Below the pieces are notes generated by a model. That model did not search any database, had not been told where the DNA came from, and worked only from the letters and a program-made list of their open reading frames with translations. A DNA stretch of 64,000 nucleotides. Origin: Agathobacter rectalis ATCC 33656. GTDB lineage: Bacteria > Bacillota > Clostridia > Lachnospirales > Lachnospiraceae. The stretch lies in the NCBI RefSeq assembly GCF_000020605.1, contig NC_012781.1, positions 2,853,501 to 2,917,500 of the forward strand. Direction: 5' to 3'. Both the position numbers and the translations under genes were made by a program. This document shows, piece by piece, positions 9,151 to 17,304 of this stretch (within the stretch, counting starts at the first letter, position 1; every line of letters begins with the position of its first letter).

Positions 9151-10613
9151 TCTTCCACCTCCTGTGAGACTTCCAGTGCCTTAAGAGAAGCCTTTGCCTT
9201 GTTTATGCACTCCTGAAATTCCTTCTCAGGATCTGAATCCGCAACTATTCCCGCTCCGCTTCTCACGAAAACCTTGCCGTTTTTCTTGTAGGCAATGCGG
9301 ATTGCAATACATGTGTCCATGTTTCCTGTAAAATCTATATATCCGATCGCCCCTCCGTAAATGCCTCGCTTGTTGTCCTCAAGCTCTCCGATAAGCTGGC
9401 ACGCTCTGATCTTTGGTGCTCCTGAAAGTGTTCCTGCCGGGAGCACTGCCTCTATTGCATCGAGTGCGTCGTACTCTTCTCTTATCTCTCCACGCACTGT
9501 CGAGCCTATATGCATCACATGTGAATATCTCTCTATGGAATGAAGCTTTTCTACTTTTACAGTTCCGAATTTACTTACCTTTCCGAGGTCATTTCTTCCT
9601 AGGTCCACGAGCATATTGTGCTCTGCGAGCTCTTTTTCGTCCTTAAGCAGCCCTTCCTCAAGCTTTTTGTCCTCCTCTGCTGTGGCACCTCTCGGCCTCG
9701 TGCCTGCCAGCGGGAATGTGTGAAGCACTCCATTTTCAAGCTTCACAAGTGTCTCCGGAGATGCTCCCGCAACCTCCACATCGGTTCCCGAAAAATAAAA
9801 CATGTACGGCGAAGGATTTATCGTTCGAAGCACGCGGTAGGTATCAAAAAGGCTTCCCTCAAACGGTGCGCTCAATCTGTTGGATAAAACTATCTGGAAA
9901 ATATCCCCCTCTTTGATATGGTGCTTTGCCTTCTCGACCATCTCACAATACTGCTCCTTATCAAAAAGCGGTGTGACCTCACCCAGCAGCTTGCCACCCA
10001 TATTCTGTTTTTTCTCTCCGTGCATCAGAAGCTCCCTAAGCTGCTTTAGCTCAACAATCGCTTTGTTGTAGCCTGTTTCCGGAGCATCAAGTGACATATT
10101 TGCGATTAGTATTATCTTTTGGCACAGATTGTCAAATGCTATTACCTTATCAAAAAGCATCAGATCAACATCCTTGAAATCCTCCGTGTCCCTTGCTTTT
10201 CCTCTGATGCTTTTCTCCTTGTAGCCCAGATAATCATACGAAAAATAACCCACAAGGCCACCTGTAAAAGAAGGCAGATAATCAAATTTCGGACTCTTGT
10301 ACTCTGAAAGAATCTGTCTGATGTACTCTGAAGGATTTTCCGTCTCCACCGAAAGCTTTCCAAGCTTCATGTGACCATCTATACAGTTAATCTCAAGCTT
10401 TGGATCATATCCCAAAAATGTATATCTTCCCCAGGCTTCATTGGCTTGTGCTGATTCAAGCAGATAACAATGTGTTGAAACATTCTGCAGAATCCTCATA
10501 GCCTCTATAGGTGTGATAAAATCTGATAATATCTCACAGCTTACAGGGAGAATGTCATACTTCCCGGTTTTTGCTATTTCTTTAACTTCGGTCAGTGTAG
10601 GTGAAATTTTCAT
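9147..10613 (-). CDS. trpE: Anthranilate synthase component I
   Basis: A 488-residue chorismate-using enzyme that makes anthranilate, the first step of the pathway. The C-terminal half carries AGTRPRG, the GTLSGAPK segment and [14 protein letters not shown]. The N-terminal domain has LLESA near residue 50, the usual tryptophan feedback site. The start chosen is the ATG at 10613, preceded by GGAGGT with 6-bp spacing; a longer frame to 10682 runs into a repeat-like leader and has no start support. Confidence 0.95.
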   Translation of the reverse strand: MKISPTLTEVKEIAKTGKYDILPVSCEILSDFITPIEAMRILQNVSTHCYLLESAQANEAWGRYTFLGYDPKLEINCIDGHMKLGKLSVETENPSEYIRQILSEYKSPKFDYLPSFTGGLVGYFSYDYLGYKEKSIRGKARDTEDFKDVDLMLFDKVIAFDNLCQKIILIANMSLDAPETGYNKAIVELKQLRELLMHGEKKQNMGGKLLGEVTPLFDKEQYCEMVEKAKHHIKEGDIFQIVLSNRLSAPFEGSLFDTYRVLRTINPSPYMFYFSGTDVEVAGASPETLVKLENGVLHTFPLAGTRPRGATAEEDKKLEEGLLKDEKELAEHNMLVDLGRNDLGKVSKFGTVKVEKLHSIERYSHVMHIGSTVRGEIREEYDALDAIEAVLPAGTLSGAPKIRACQLIGELEDNKRGIYGGAIGYIDFTGNMDTCIAIRIAYKKNGKVFVRSGAGIVADSDPEKEFQECINKAKASLKALEVSQEVEE

Positions 10614-10640
10614 ATGCTTACCTCCAAATTTTGTGTTTGT

Positions 10641-10801
10641 GTGAACAAATGCCCAACATACAGCTCGAATTCGCCTTTTCAAGGCTTCTCCGCAGCTTGC
10701 GCTGCTACAATTCTCGCTTTATGTTGTGCAGTCCAATGTTCGTTCGCAAGCTTGCATGCGAGCATGCAGACTTGCAAACTCCATTGTCCCTCTTTGTTCA
10801 C
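10641..10801. repeat. 161-bp structured insert bounded by inverted GTGAACAAA ends
   Basis: Between the T-box terminator and trpE lies a block whose ends are exact inverted copies, GTGAACAAA at 10641-10649 and TTTGTTCAC at 10793-10801. Inside are further pairings (CAACATA near 10653 with TATGTTG near 10722) and a palindrome GCATGCGAGCATGC near 10754. No flanking target duplication is clear. It may be a small non-coding repeat (MITE-like) or a second regulatory RNA fold in the trp leader. Confidence 0.55.
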
Positions 10802-10802
10802 T

Positions 10803-10839
10803 AAAAAACGCCCTTGACAGAATTTTAGTTCTGTCAAGG
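10803..10839 (-). terminator. T-box intrinsic terminator of the trp leader
   Basis: Perfect 11-bp arms CCTTGACAGAA (10812-10822) and TTCTGTCAAGG (10829-10839), followed on the minus strand by GGGCGTTTTTT. It is preceded by the conserved T-box antiterminator sequence, with which it is mutually exclusive. Confidence 0.93.
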
Positions 10840-11160
10840 ACGAATAATCTTAACTATCCGCGGTGCCACCTTGAATTCACGATAAAGCTCGTGCGCTTGG
10901 CAGGATACCAACATATCCCGGGCAAATGACGTATGCCCACACGTCGCAGAATACTCTGGATGAATGATAAATCCATTTGACTGCGCCCTCAGCGGTCCAT
11001 TTGACAACTTGTTTCACACCTGATTCTCAGCACCACAGGCTCTCTGTAAAGGCATCATTGCCGTTATCTCCGCTTCAACGGTTTACAATTTATTTAATTG
11101 TCGAAACAGTTTAAACTGTTTTCACTTCTTTAACGATTTAATACTTTATCTCGCTAAATT
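10803..11160 (-). promoter_or_regulatory. T-box leader RNA (tRNA-Trp sensing)
   Basis: The minus-strand leader contains the canonical T-box AAGGTGGCACCGCGG (10858-10872), Stem I elements (AGAGAG, and the CCGCT/AGCGG stem) and a specifier loop AAATGGACC. This puts the specifier codon TGG (Trp) at 10997-10999. Uncharged tRNA-Trp pairs with the specifier and with the T-box bulge, preventing the terminator at 10803-10839 and allowing trp transcription. The specifier agrees with the operon downstream. Confidence 0.95.
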
Positions 11161-11167
11161 TGTTTAG

Positions 11168-11196
11168 AGTTTATCACTCCTTTTTGTGTTTGTCAA
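11168..11196 (-). promoter_or_regulatory. trp operon promoter
   Basis: On the minus strand TTGACA (11191-11196) and TAAACT (11168-11173) are separated by exactly 17 bp. The transcript would begin near 11160, about 75 nt before the start of Stem I of the T-box. Confidence 0.75.
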
Positions 11197-11204
11197 CATA
11201 CATT

Positions 11205-11678
11205 TTACATTAAAATATACTCCATCTGGCGTTCCTTTGTCTTAAGCCCCATCTTCTCATAAAATTTCTCAGCAGATGTGTTTCCGCTCCATACATTGAG
11301 CGTGACCTCGTAGCAGCCGAGATGCTTTGCCTCATTCTTGACATATTCAAAAAGCTGCTCTCCGATATGCTGTCCTCTGGTCTTTGCATCTACACACAGA
11401 TCATCTATGAAAAGCGATGTAAACGGTACCATATTGTTGGAAAACGGCTGCTGTCTTATCTGGCAGAATGCATATCCCATGCAGATATCATCATCATCTG
11501 CCGCAACATATATCGGCTTTGTATCGTCCTTTATCATTTCTGCAAGCTCTTCATTTGTATATTTTGTCGTTCCCGGGATAAAAATATCCGGTCTGATATC
11601 GGCATGGATCTGAAGCACCTGCTCTAACAATTCTATAAGTCTTGGTATGTCTTTTTCGTGTGCTCTTCTAATATTCAT
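11205..11678 (-). CDS. GNAT family N-acetyltransferase
   Basis: A 157-residue GNAT protein. The acetyl-CoA pyrophosphate-binding motif A is TRGQHIGEQLF near residue 110, followed by the NVWSGNTSAEKFYEKMGL segment typical of RimI-like enzymes. The substrate cannot be told. It lies just upstream of the trp promoter but is a separate unit. Confidence 0.85.
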   Translation of the reverse strand: MNIRRAHEKDIPRLIELLEQVLQIHADIRPDIFIPGTTKYTNEELAEMIKDDTKPIYVAADDDDICMGYAFCQIRQQPFSNNMVPFTSLFIDDLCVDAKTRGQHIGEQLFEYVKNEAKHLGCYEVTLNVWSGNTSAEKFYEKMGLKTKERQMEYILM

Positions 11679-11726
11679 TTTTGAGAATCATCCTTCCTGT
11701 TGTCGTTAATGTATAGTTTTTATATT

Positions 11727-12638
11727 TCAAAATAAATCCAGCATATTATCGAGATAAATGTGCTCTCTGACATGTATCTGATACTGTGGCTTCGTCATAT
11801 AATAAAGCAGAAATTCAAGTATCATGGCACTTCCAAGCCCTCTGCCCTCTATTTTAAAATTGCTAAAGCCCATCGGCAGATAAGTGTTCTTTATATCATA
11901 TACTCCTATAAATCCCGGATTTTCCATCGCCTTCGAAAAAAGATATCCCTGCCCCGAATCAGGCGCCACGCAATAATGCTCCGGGCAATCCACTCCCAGA
12001 TTTTTGCGGCTAACCGTCTCGTAGCATTTCTTCCTGTCCGTGCAGCCAAACCAGCAGCACTCATTGCACAAAAATTCTACTTTTTCCTTTTGATGCTGTG
12101 ATAGTGCTTTCAGATTGTCAAATGATTTGTTCAACCTGAAATCCGGTACTACATAGCGAAATTCCTCTCTGTTTAGCTCATTTTTAAATTCACTGAAATC
12201 CGTCAGAACCTTTGTGGTTGAAGACACAAAATAAAAGTCAGGGTAGTTTTCTTTTATGTAATCAAGCAGAATATCTGAGTAGATGATTATGCCGTTTCCA
12301 AAGCCCCTGCTTCGCTCATTATCTCTGCCTATATCAAATATCCTGCACAGTTCGTTACATTTTTTGTCAGGAAGATGCTCCTTAGTAAGCAATGAATTGC
12401 TAAAGGTAAGTCTCGCGGATATCCCATATTCCTGCATCAGCTTAAGCACTTCCTTCAAATCGTGCTCACCAAAACCGACGCGGCCTCCGCCCCATATGCA
12501 GTCTGCCGGTGCACCGTATATTGAGCCTATGTCGCACCAGTCATAGAAATATTCCCGGTGCTTGCGGTACAGTGGGAGAAATTCTTTGTATAATTCATAA
12601 AATTCAAACAATCCCGGTAGATGATAATACGCTTTCAT
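11727..12638 (-). CDS. Cys-rich protein distantly like peptidase U32 (unassigned)
   Basis: A 303-residue soluble protein. The segment FSNFKIEGRGLGS near the C-terminus recalls the LKIEGRMKS motif of U32 peptidases (YegQ/RlhA/TrhP), and a cysteine group CNECCWFGCTDRKKC near residue 192 sits where U32 proteins carry metal-binding cysteines. U32 relatives often act in tRNA or rRNA hydroxylation with an Fe-S centre. The match is partial, so the function is an inference. Start at 12638 has AAGGAG upstream. Confidence 0.5.
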   Translation of the reverse strand: MKAYYHLPGLFEFYELYKEFLPLYRKHREYFYDWCDIGSIYGAPADCIWGGGRVGFGEHDLKEVLKLMQEYGISARLTFSNSLLTKEHLPDKKCNELCRIFDIGRDNERSRGFGNGIIIYSDILLDYIKENYPDFYFVSSTTKVLTDFSEFKNELNREEFRYVVPDFRLNKSFDNLKALSQHQKEKVEFLCNECCWFGCTDRKKCYETVSRKNLGVDCPEHYCVAPDSGQGYLFSKAMENPGFIGVYDIKNTYLPMGFSNFKIEGRGLGSAMILEFLLYYMTKPQYQIHVREHIYLDNMLDLF

Positions 12639-12677
12639 TTTGACTCCTTATTTTAATCTGCTGAACCTGTGCTCATT

Positions 12678-13709
12678 TTAATAATTTTCAATCACATATT
12701 CCTCAAAAAGCGGCAGCGTAAAATACACATATCCCCGTATCTCTCCCGATACAATTCCCTTTTTTATAAGGCGCTTACGATACGGATTGAATTCGTTTGT
12801 CTCCATCCCAATTGCATCCCTGATTTCTTTTATTTTTCCGCTTTGTACATCTGCAATCCCCTTTGCAACCATGCGATCCTTCTGAGAAAGCTCCGACCAG
12901 ATTTTGTCATATACAAATTCGCTCAGATACTGTTCATACTCGCCCAAAATGCCATTGTAATCGCCACCATTGTTCCACGTCAGATATCCTAAAACCTGAA
13001 ATGCAAAAGGATATCCTTTGGTCAGCCCCGCCATCTGTGCTGCTTTCTCTGGAGATATGTTAAAAATAGTTTTATACTTATTGATTATTGCTGCGTTATT
13101 TAATGGTTTGAGCTGGATTTTAGGTGCTCTGTACAAAAATGTAAGACTCTTCTCATTCTGAAGCTCCTCAATATTTTCATACAATCCTGTTCCTAATAGA
13201 AATACAGGCAGCTCCTGTCTTACAAATATCTGAAAGGCTCCGGCAAAAACCTTCATGTACTCACTATTTGTCATCTCATCTATCGTAATAAGCAGTCTCT
13301 TACCACTCTTTTTAAGCCTTTCCAAAATCTTTATAATAGCTGTCTCTGCATCTGTAATCGGCTGTGTCCCCTCTATAGATACTCCAAAACCGAAAAATGA
13401 TAGATCGAGCTTTGCCGATTTTATAAGTCCCGCACATATATTATCACTATTCAATTTTGAAAGCATTGCAGGCAGCAGCTCTGTTGCCGGATTGAGTTCT
13501 ATAACCACCCAGTCATCATTTTCTCTTAGCCTATGCGAAATTTCTGTCATCATTACTGTTTTTCCTGAACCTCGCACACCGGTAATTATAAACATCTGCT
13601 GATTTATTGTATCCGCTGTAAAATTCTCAATTATCTCATTAATCTGTACCGGACGGTCTACCGACTCTAGTGGACTTCTTCCAAATGTAAGCGTGAATGG
13701 ATTTTGCAT
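12678..13709 (-). CDS. AAA ATPase of the archaeal-ATPase/COG1672-like type
   Basis: A 343-residue STAND/AAA-like ATPase with Walker A GVRGSGKTVMM near residue 45, Walker B LLITIDEM near residue 142, a sensor-like LLGTGLY, and a C-terminal winged-helix-like region (residues ~265-343). Related proteins are common in mobile or accessory regions, often with unknown roles. The start has GGGAGG 5 bp upstream. A cluster of direct repeats lies immediately upstream (13722-13811). It is monocistronic. Confidence 0.78.
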   Translation of the reverse strand: MQNPFTLTFGRSPLESVDRPVQINEIIENFTADTINQQMFIITGVRGSGKTVMMTEISHRLRENDDWVVIELNPATELLPAMLSKLNSDNICAGLIKSAKLDLSFFGFGVSIEGTQPITDAETAIIKILERLKKSGKRLLITIDEMTNSEYMKVFAGAFQIFVRQELPVFLLGTGLYENIEELQNEKSLTFLYRAPKIQLKPLNNAAIINKYKTIFNISPEKAAQMAGLTKGYPFAFQVLGYLTWNNGGDYNGILGEYEQYLSEFVYDKIWSELSQKDRMVAKGIADVQSGKIKEIRDAIGMETNEFNPYRKRLIKKGIVSGEIRGYVYFTLPLFEEYVIENY

Positions 13710-13721
13710 ATCAGCCTCCCA

Positions 13722-13811
13722 TTTTTACTGTTGTTTACTGTTTTGAATTTGTTTTACTGTCTTTTACTGTTGTTTACTGTTTTGGTTTCATTTTACTGTT
13801 GTTTACTGTTT
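13722..13811. repeat. Iterated ACTGT direct repeats before the ATPase gene
   Basis: Three near-identical copies of TTTACTGTTGTTTACTGTTT (beginning near 13723, 13763 and 13792) plus one single TTTTACTGT unit near 13752. On the gene's strand the core is CAGTAAA. The block lies 13-100 bp upstream of the ATPase start, so it covers its promoter region. It looks like iterated binding sites or a minisatellite. Confidence 0.8.
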
Positions 13812-13943
13812 ATGTCAAGATTACAGTTAATAATAATTCGTATCATATAAACCATTTATGCTGATTTGCATTTTTGTAGTAACCGGTTGCCGTTGTAAAA
13901 TAGTTACTGGTCACACTGTCAGGCATGAACAGTAACATAAAAT

Positions 13944-14000
13944 AAACCCCGGAGCGTATTGTATGCTTTGATAGCATATCAATATCTCGCTCCGGGGTTT
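13944..14000 (-). terminator. Terminator after the suf genes
   Basis: Perfect 13-bp arms AAACCCCGGAGCG (13944-13956) and CGCTCCGGGGTTT (13988-14000), followed on the minus strand by ATTTTATG. It lies 15 bp after the SufB-like gene. Confidence 0.88.
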
Positions 14001-14015
14001 CTATTTACGCCTGAT

Positions 14016-14942
14016 TTAGTTTAAGAAATTCTGTATGATAACTTCCTCTGCCTCTTCCTCTGTAAGTCCGAGTGTACGGAGCTTGAGAAGCTGCTCGTCA
14101 TTTATCCTGCCGATTGCTGCCTCATGTATGATAGCCGCATCGATATTTTTTGCCCTGATTTCAGGGATTGAACCGACCTCTGCATGATCCATGATGATAG
14201 AATCACACTGGATATGAGCCTGGCATTTGCTGTTGCCGATGGCATTCGGATGGAAGGTCTGGACTGAGTTACCTTTTCCTACGGATCTGGAAACAATCTG
14301 TGCAGAGCTGTCCTCTCCGTTTAACTGCACCTCGATATTTGACTCCGCCTTCTGCTCTCCATCTGTCATGAGACGCTCTGTGACATAGAGCTTTGCGTCC
14401 TTTCCAAGCTCCACATTGGTCTCACGGACTGTAGAATCAACACCCTTTATCTGTGCTGTATCGAGAGTGAAAACAGAATTCTCACCCACAAATATATTTG
14501 TTACAGGGTTGAGCACTCTCGCACCTGTTCCGTTTCCCTCGCCGTAGTGCTTTTCCTCATATCGTACATTCGCATTTTTGCCTACATGGAAGGTATGGAT
14601 GCCGTCGTGTCTGCTCTCGTTGCAGCCGCTGTTGTGGATTCCGCAGCCTGCCACAATCCTTACATCTGCGCCATCCTCCACATAGAAATCATTGTATACA
14701 AGGTCTGTCATACCTGATTTGCTGAGTACTACAGGGATATAGACAGCCTCTCCGTCCGTCTTTCCATCAATATAAATATCAATGCCGGGCTTGTCCGTCT
14801 TTTTCTTTATCTTGATGTGCTCGCTGTCTCCGTGGCAGATTGATGTGCCGTTTTCACGCAGATTAAAGGCACCGGTCTGACTGAATTTATTATCATTTAT
14901 GACGTCCAATACGCCCTCTGTTACGTTGTCAAGCTTTACCAT
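14016..14942 (-). CDS. sufB: SufB/SufD-family Fe-S assembly scaffold (SmsB-like)
   Basis: A 308-residue protein with the SufB/D core: a right-handed beta-helix region and the conserved C-terminal stretch with SIPEIRAKN and AAIGRINDEQLLKLRTLGL. It is shorter than classical SufB (~465 aa) and SufD (~420 aa). Only one such gene accompanies sufC, and no sufD, sufS or sufU is near. That matches the minimal SmsCB type of Fe-S scaffold described in archaea and anaerobic bacteria. It begins 1 bp after the sufC stop. Confidence 0.85.
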   Translation of the reverse strand: MVKLDNVTEGVLDVINDNKFSQTGAFNLRENGTSICHGDSEHIKIKKKTDKPGIDIYIDGKTDGEAVYIPVVLSKSGMTDLVYNDFYVEDGADVRIVAGCGIHNSGCNESRHDGIHTFHVGKNANVRYEEKHYGEGNGTGARVLNPVTNIFVGENSVFTLDTAQIKGVDSTVRETNVELGKDAKLYVTERLMTDGEQKAESNIEVQLNGEDSSAQIVSRSVGKGNSVQTFHPNAIGNSKCQAHIQCDSIIMDHAEVGSIPEIRAKNIDAAIIHEAAIGRINDEQLLKLRTLGLTEEEAEEVIIQNFLN

Positions 14943-14943
14943 A

Positions 14944-15678
14944 TTATGCTCTTCCCTCCAGTCTCTCTACGCATTTGTGACATTTCTGTACACCATTGAG
15001 ATAAGGCAGCACCTCGTCCTTTGTGCCGATTTTCTTGATTTCTCCGCCATCAATTATCATGATGCGGTCTGCCATATTTATGATTTTCTCCTGATGTGAA
15101 ATCACTATGAGGCTCTGCTTTTTCTCAGTATGGATTTCCTCAAATTTCTGTATGAGCATTGAAAAGCTCCACAGATCGATTCCCGCCTCCGGCTCGTCAA
15201 ATATGCAAAGCGAATGCTCCTTGGCAAGCACTGATGCAATCTCAATTCTCTTCATCTCTCCACCTGAGAGTGTGCCGTCAATCTGGCGGTAAATGTAATC
15301 CTTTGCACAGAGTCCTACCGCGGTGAGAAGGTCGCAGCACTCCTTGTCTGAAAGCTCATCCTTTGCTGCGAGCTTGAGCAGCTTCATGACTGTCATTCCC
15401 TTAAATCTCGGTGGCTGCTGGAATGCAAAGCCTATTCCCGCATTTGCCCTGTGATTGATGTCAAGCTCTGTGATATCCTGTCCGTCAAGTATAATCTTTC
15501 CGCTGTCCGGTGTCTGAATACCTATCAGGGTCTTTGCCAGAGTGGATTTTCCACCTCCGTTTGGTCCGGTGATGACAAGCATTTCTCCGTCCTCTACCTG
15601 AAATGATATATTGTTCAGAAGGCATTTCTTTCCGCCCTCATCATCTACGTTTAAAGTTAAATTTTCTGCTTTAAGCAC
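14944..15678 (-). CDS. sufC: SufC Fe-S assembly ATPase (SmsC-like)
   Basis: A 244-residue cytosolic ABC-type ATPase with Walker A GPNGGGKST, signature LSGGEMKR, Walker B LCIFDEPEAG and H-loop ISHQ. It powers the SufB-like scaffold encoded next. The start chosen is GTG at 15678, 5 bp after GAGGTGA; an earlier GTG at 15687 lies inside that ribosome site and is unlikely. Confidence 0.93.
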   Translation of the reverse strand: MLKAENLTLNVDDEGGKKCLLNNISFQVEDGEMLVITGPNGGGKSTLAKTLIGIQTPDSGKIILDGQDITELDINHRANAGIGFAFQQPPRFKGMTVMKLLKLAAKDELSDKECCDLLTAVGLCAKDYIYRQIDGTLSGGEMKRIEIASVLAKEHSLCIFDEPEAGIDLWSFSMLIQKFEEIHTEKKQSLIVISHQEKIINMADRIMIIDGGEIKKIGTKDEVLPYLNGVQKCHKCVERLEGRA

Positions 15679-15792
15679 GATTTTCACCTCATTTTTATTT
15701 ATGATACAGCATAAAATCCTTCTCCTGCTGTTCTTATTACTTTTTCCGTTTACCGTTCACATTCACACATTAGTATGCCCGGCAATGATTAC

Positions 15793-15820
15793 AGTATAAC
15801 ATAATAGTAAACGTTTACAA
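15793..15820 (-). promoter_or_regulatory. Putative suf promoter overlapping a 12-bp palindrome
   Basis: On the minus strand TTGTAA (15815-15820) and TATACT (15793-15798) are separated by 16 bp. A perfect palindrome GTAAACGTTTAC (15807-15818) overlaps the -35 box and spacer. Palindromes of this kind are typical of LacI-family regulators. The regulator is not identified. Confidence 0.45.
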
Positions 15821-15879
15821 GGTATAAACTCTCTGGTACTCGCTAAAATACATATTGTGGCTTTTTATAAAAAGTTTGT

Positions 15880-16437
15880 TTATCTACTAATTTCCCTTAT
15901 CATTGAATACTCATTGCACAAGGTTCCGTCATTTTGTCTGATAGAATTAAATTTGATGCCAGTTATCCTGAAGCCCATCTTCTCATAAAGTGCTCTCGCC
16001 CTGCTATTGCCCTCAATAAAATCCAATTCCATCTGCAATATATTCGGATTGCTTTCTGCTATTTTTATCATTTCCCGGAACATTCTCGTTCCGATCCCCT
16101 GATTCCAGAATTCGCTCAGCAAACCGATTGCCACATTTGCCCTGTGTCCGGTTTTCGCGCGTTTATTCCACCAGACCATGCAATTTCCGGCAATTTTTCC
16201 ATCTGCTTCACAAACCAGCAGCGTATGTGTATCCGACAAATTGCAGCTATTTATGAAATCAATCTCCTGCTCGATGGTCCGGGTCTCACATTCTTCCGGT
16301 GTCCTCAGTAAGAAATCCGTTTCACCGGTTGACTTTTTCATGTACTCTATAAGAGCTTTGGCATCCTTTTCATTTGCACTTCGCAAAATGGCAGTTCTGC
16401 CGTCTTTTAATTTAAATTCGATATCTTTTATTATCAT
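15880..16437 (-). CDS. GNAT family N-acetyltransferase (RimJ/RimL-like)
   Basis: A 185-residue acetyltransferase. Motif A is SEFWNQGIGTRMFREM near residue 110, followed by LDFIEGNSRARALYEKMGF, typical of the RimJ/RimL branch and of diamine or amino-sugar acetylases. Substrate unknown. Only a weak ribosome site precedes the ATG. It is divergent from the plus-strand DUF2798 gene. Confidence 0.82.
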   Translation of the reverse strand: MIIKDIEFKLKDGRTAILRSANEKDAKALIEYMKKSTGETDFLLRTPEECETRTIEQEIDFINSCNLSDTHTLLVCEADGKIAGNCMVWWNKRAKTGHRANVAIGLLSEFWNQGIGTRMFREMIKIAESNPNILQMELDFIEGNSRARALYEKMGFRITGIKFNSIRQNDGTLCNEYSMIREISR

Positions 16438-16518
16438 ATTTTCTATAGTACCAACTTCCTATTGATTTTTGTATTCTATCTGTGATAAACTATCGACAAT
16501 TAATGGTAGTTGCAGCTT

Positions 16519-16558
16519 AGACAGAGCGAGACGAAAGTTTCCCTCTGTCTATTTTTTT
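16519..16558 (+). terminator. Orphan intrinsic terminator in the leader of the DUF2798 gene
   Basis: Arms AGACAGAG (16519-16526) and CTCTGTCT (16543-16550) followed by ATTTTTTT on the plus strand. No plus-strand gene lies upstream, so it either attenuates the 16686 transcript or ends a short RNA. Confidence 0.75.
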
Positions 16559-16685
16559 GCGCTTTTACGTGCATGAAAACTTGTATGCACTTCAAGTCTT
16601 TTTCAATTATCGCAGCTATCAAGAGCCTATTGTAACTACTCGTTACAGCTATATTTATTTTACATAACAGGAGGATTTAAGAAAA

Positions 16686-17150
16686 ATGCCAAAGAACAGA
16701 TTACAGGAAACAGTTTTTACCATCATGATGGTGCTTGTCATGGTTTATGCCATGATATGCTACAATATTGCCCTTGAAACAGGTGGTATGAAGAACTTTG
16801 TTTTTAAGGCCGCATTAGGCGAATTTCCTATCATGATTGTTGCCGGTTTTATTCTCGATACATTCATTACCGGACCACTTGCCAAAAAATGCACTTTCAA
16901 AATAGTCACACCGGGAAAGGACAGACCTATTGCTATAATCCTTGCAATTTCAGTCTTCTCAATCTGGTTTATGTGTCCTATGATGAGCTTTATCGCTACC
17001 ATCCTTTTCAATGGTGGTTTTAGTTCACAGATATTTGCAACATTCTGTGAGCTCGTCGTAAGAAACTTTCCAATGGCCTTCTTCTGGCAGCTCTTTGTTG
17101 CCGGACCACTTGTTAGATTCATCTTTGGAAAAATCTTCCGAGAGAACTAA
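16686..17150 (+). CDS. DUF2798-type membrane protein (two repeats)
   Basis: A 154-residue membrane protein with four predicted helices arranged as two similar halves; each half has a short loop with a GP motif (TGPLAKK and AGPLVR), the pattern of two DUF2798 units. The start has AGGAGG upstream (near 16670). Function of the family is unknown. It is one of the few plus-strand genes and has its own leader hairpin and terminator (17169-17200). Confidence 0.78.
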   Translation: MPKNRLQETVFTIMMVLVMVYAMICYNIALETGGMKNFVFKAALGEFPIMIVAGFILDTFITGPLAKKCTFKIVTPGKDRPIAIILAISVFSIWFMCPMMSFIATILFNGGFSSQIFATFCELVVRNFPMAFFWQLFVAGPLVRFIFGKIFREN

Positions 17151-17168
17151 TTTAAATGTAAAAAATGT

Positions 17169-17200
17169 AAAACCGGGCACGATATCCTGCCCGGTTTTCA
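17169..17200 (+). terminator. Terminator of the DUF2798 gene
   Basis: Arms AAAACCGGGCA (17169-17179) and TGCCCGGTTTT (17188-17198), 8-nt loop, 19 bp after the stop codon. Confidence 0.9.
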
Positions 17201-17304
17201 CTGTTCATCGTAACTGTTAAGAATCACACCATGCATATTCACCCAAAAGCTCACTGCAGGTGTATTCTCGCTTCTTAAGAATTTCCTTCTTTGAATACTC
17301 CTTC

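Noticed and set aside
10614-10804. Several short plus-strand frames over the trpE leader
   Set aside because: They fall in the inverted-repeat block and T-box terminator, which explain the sequence better; no initiation signals.
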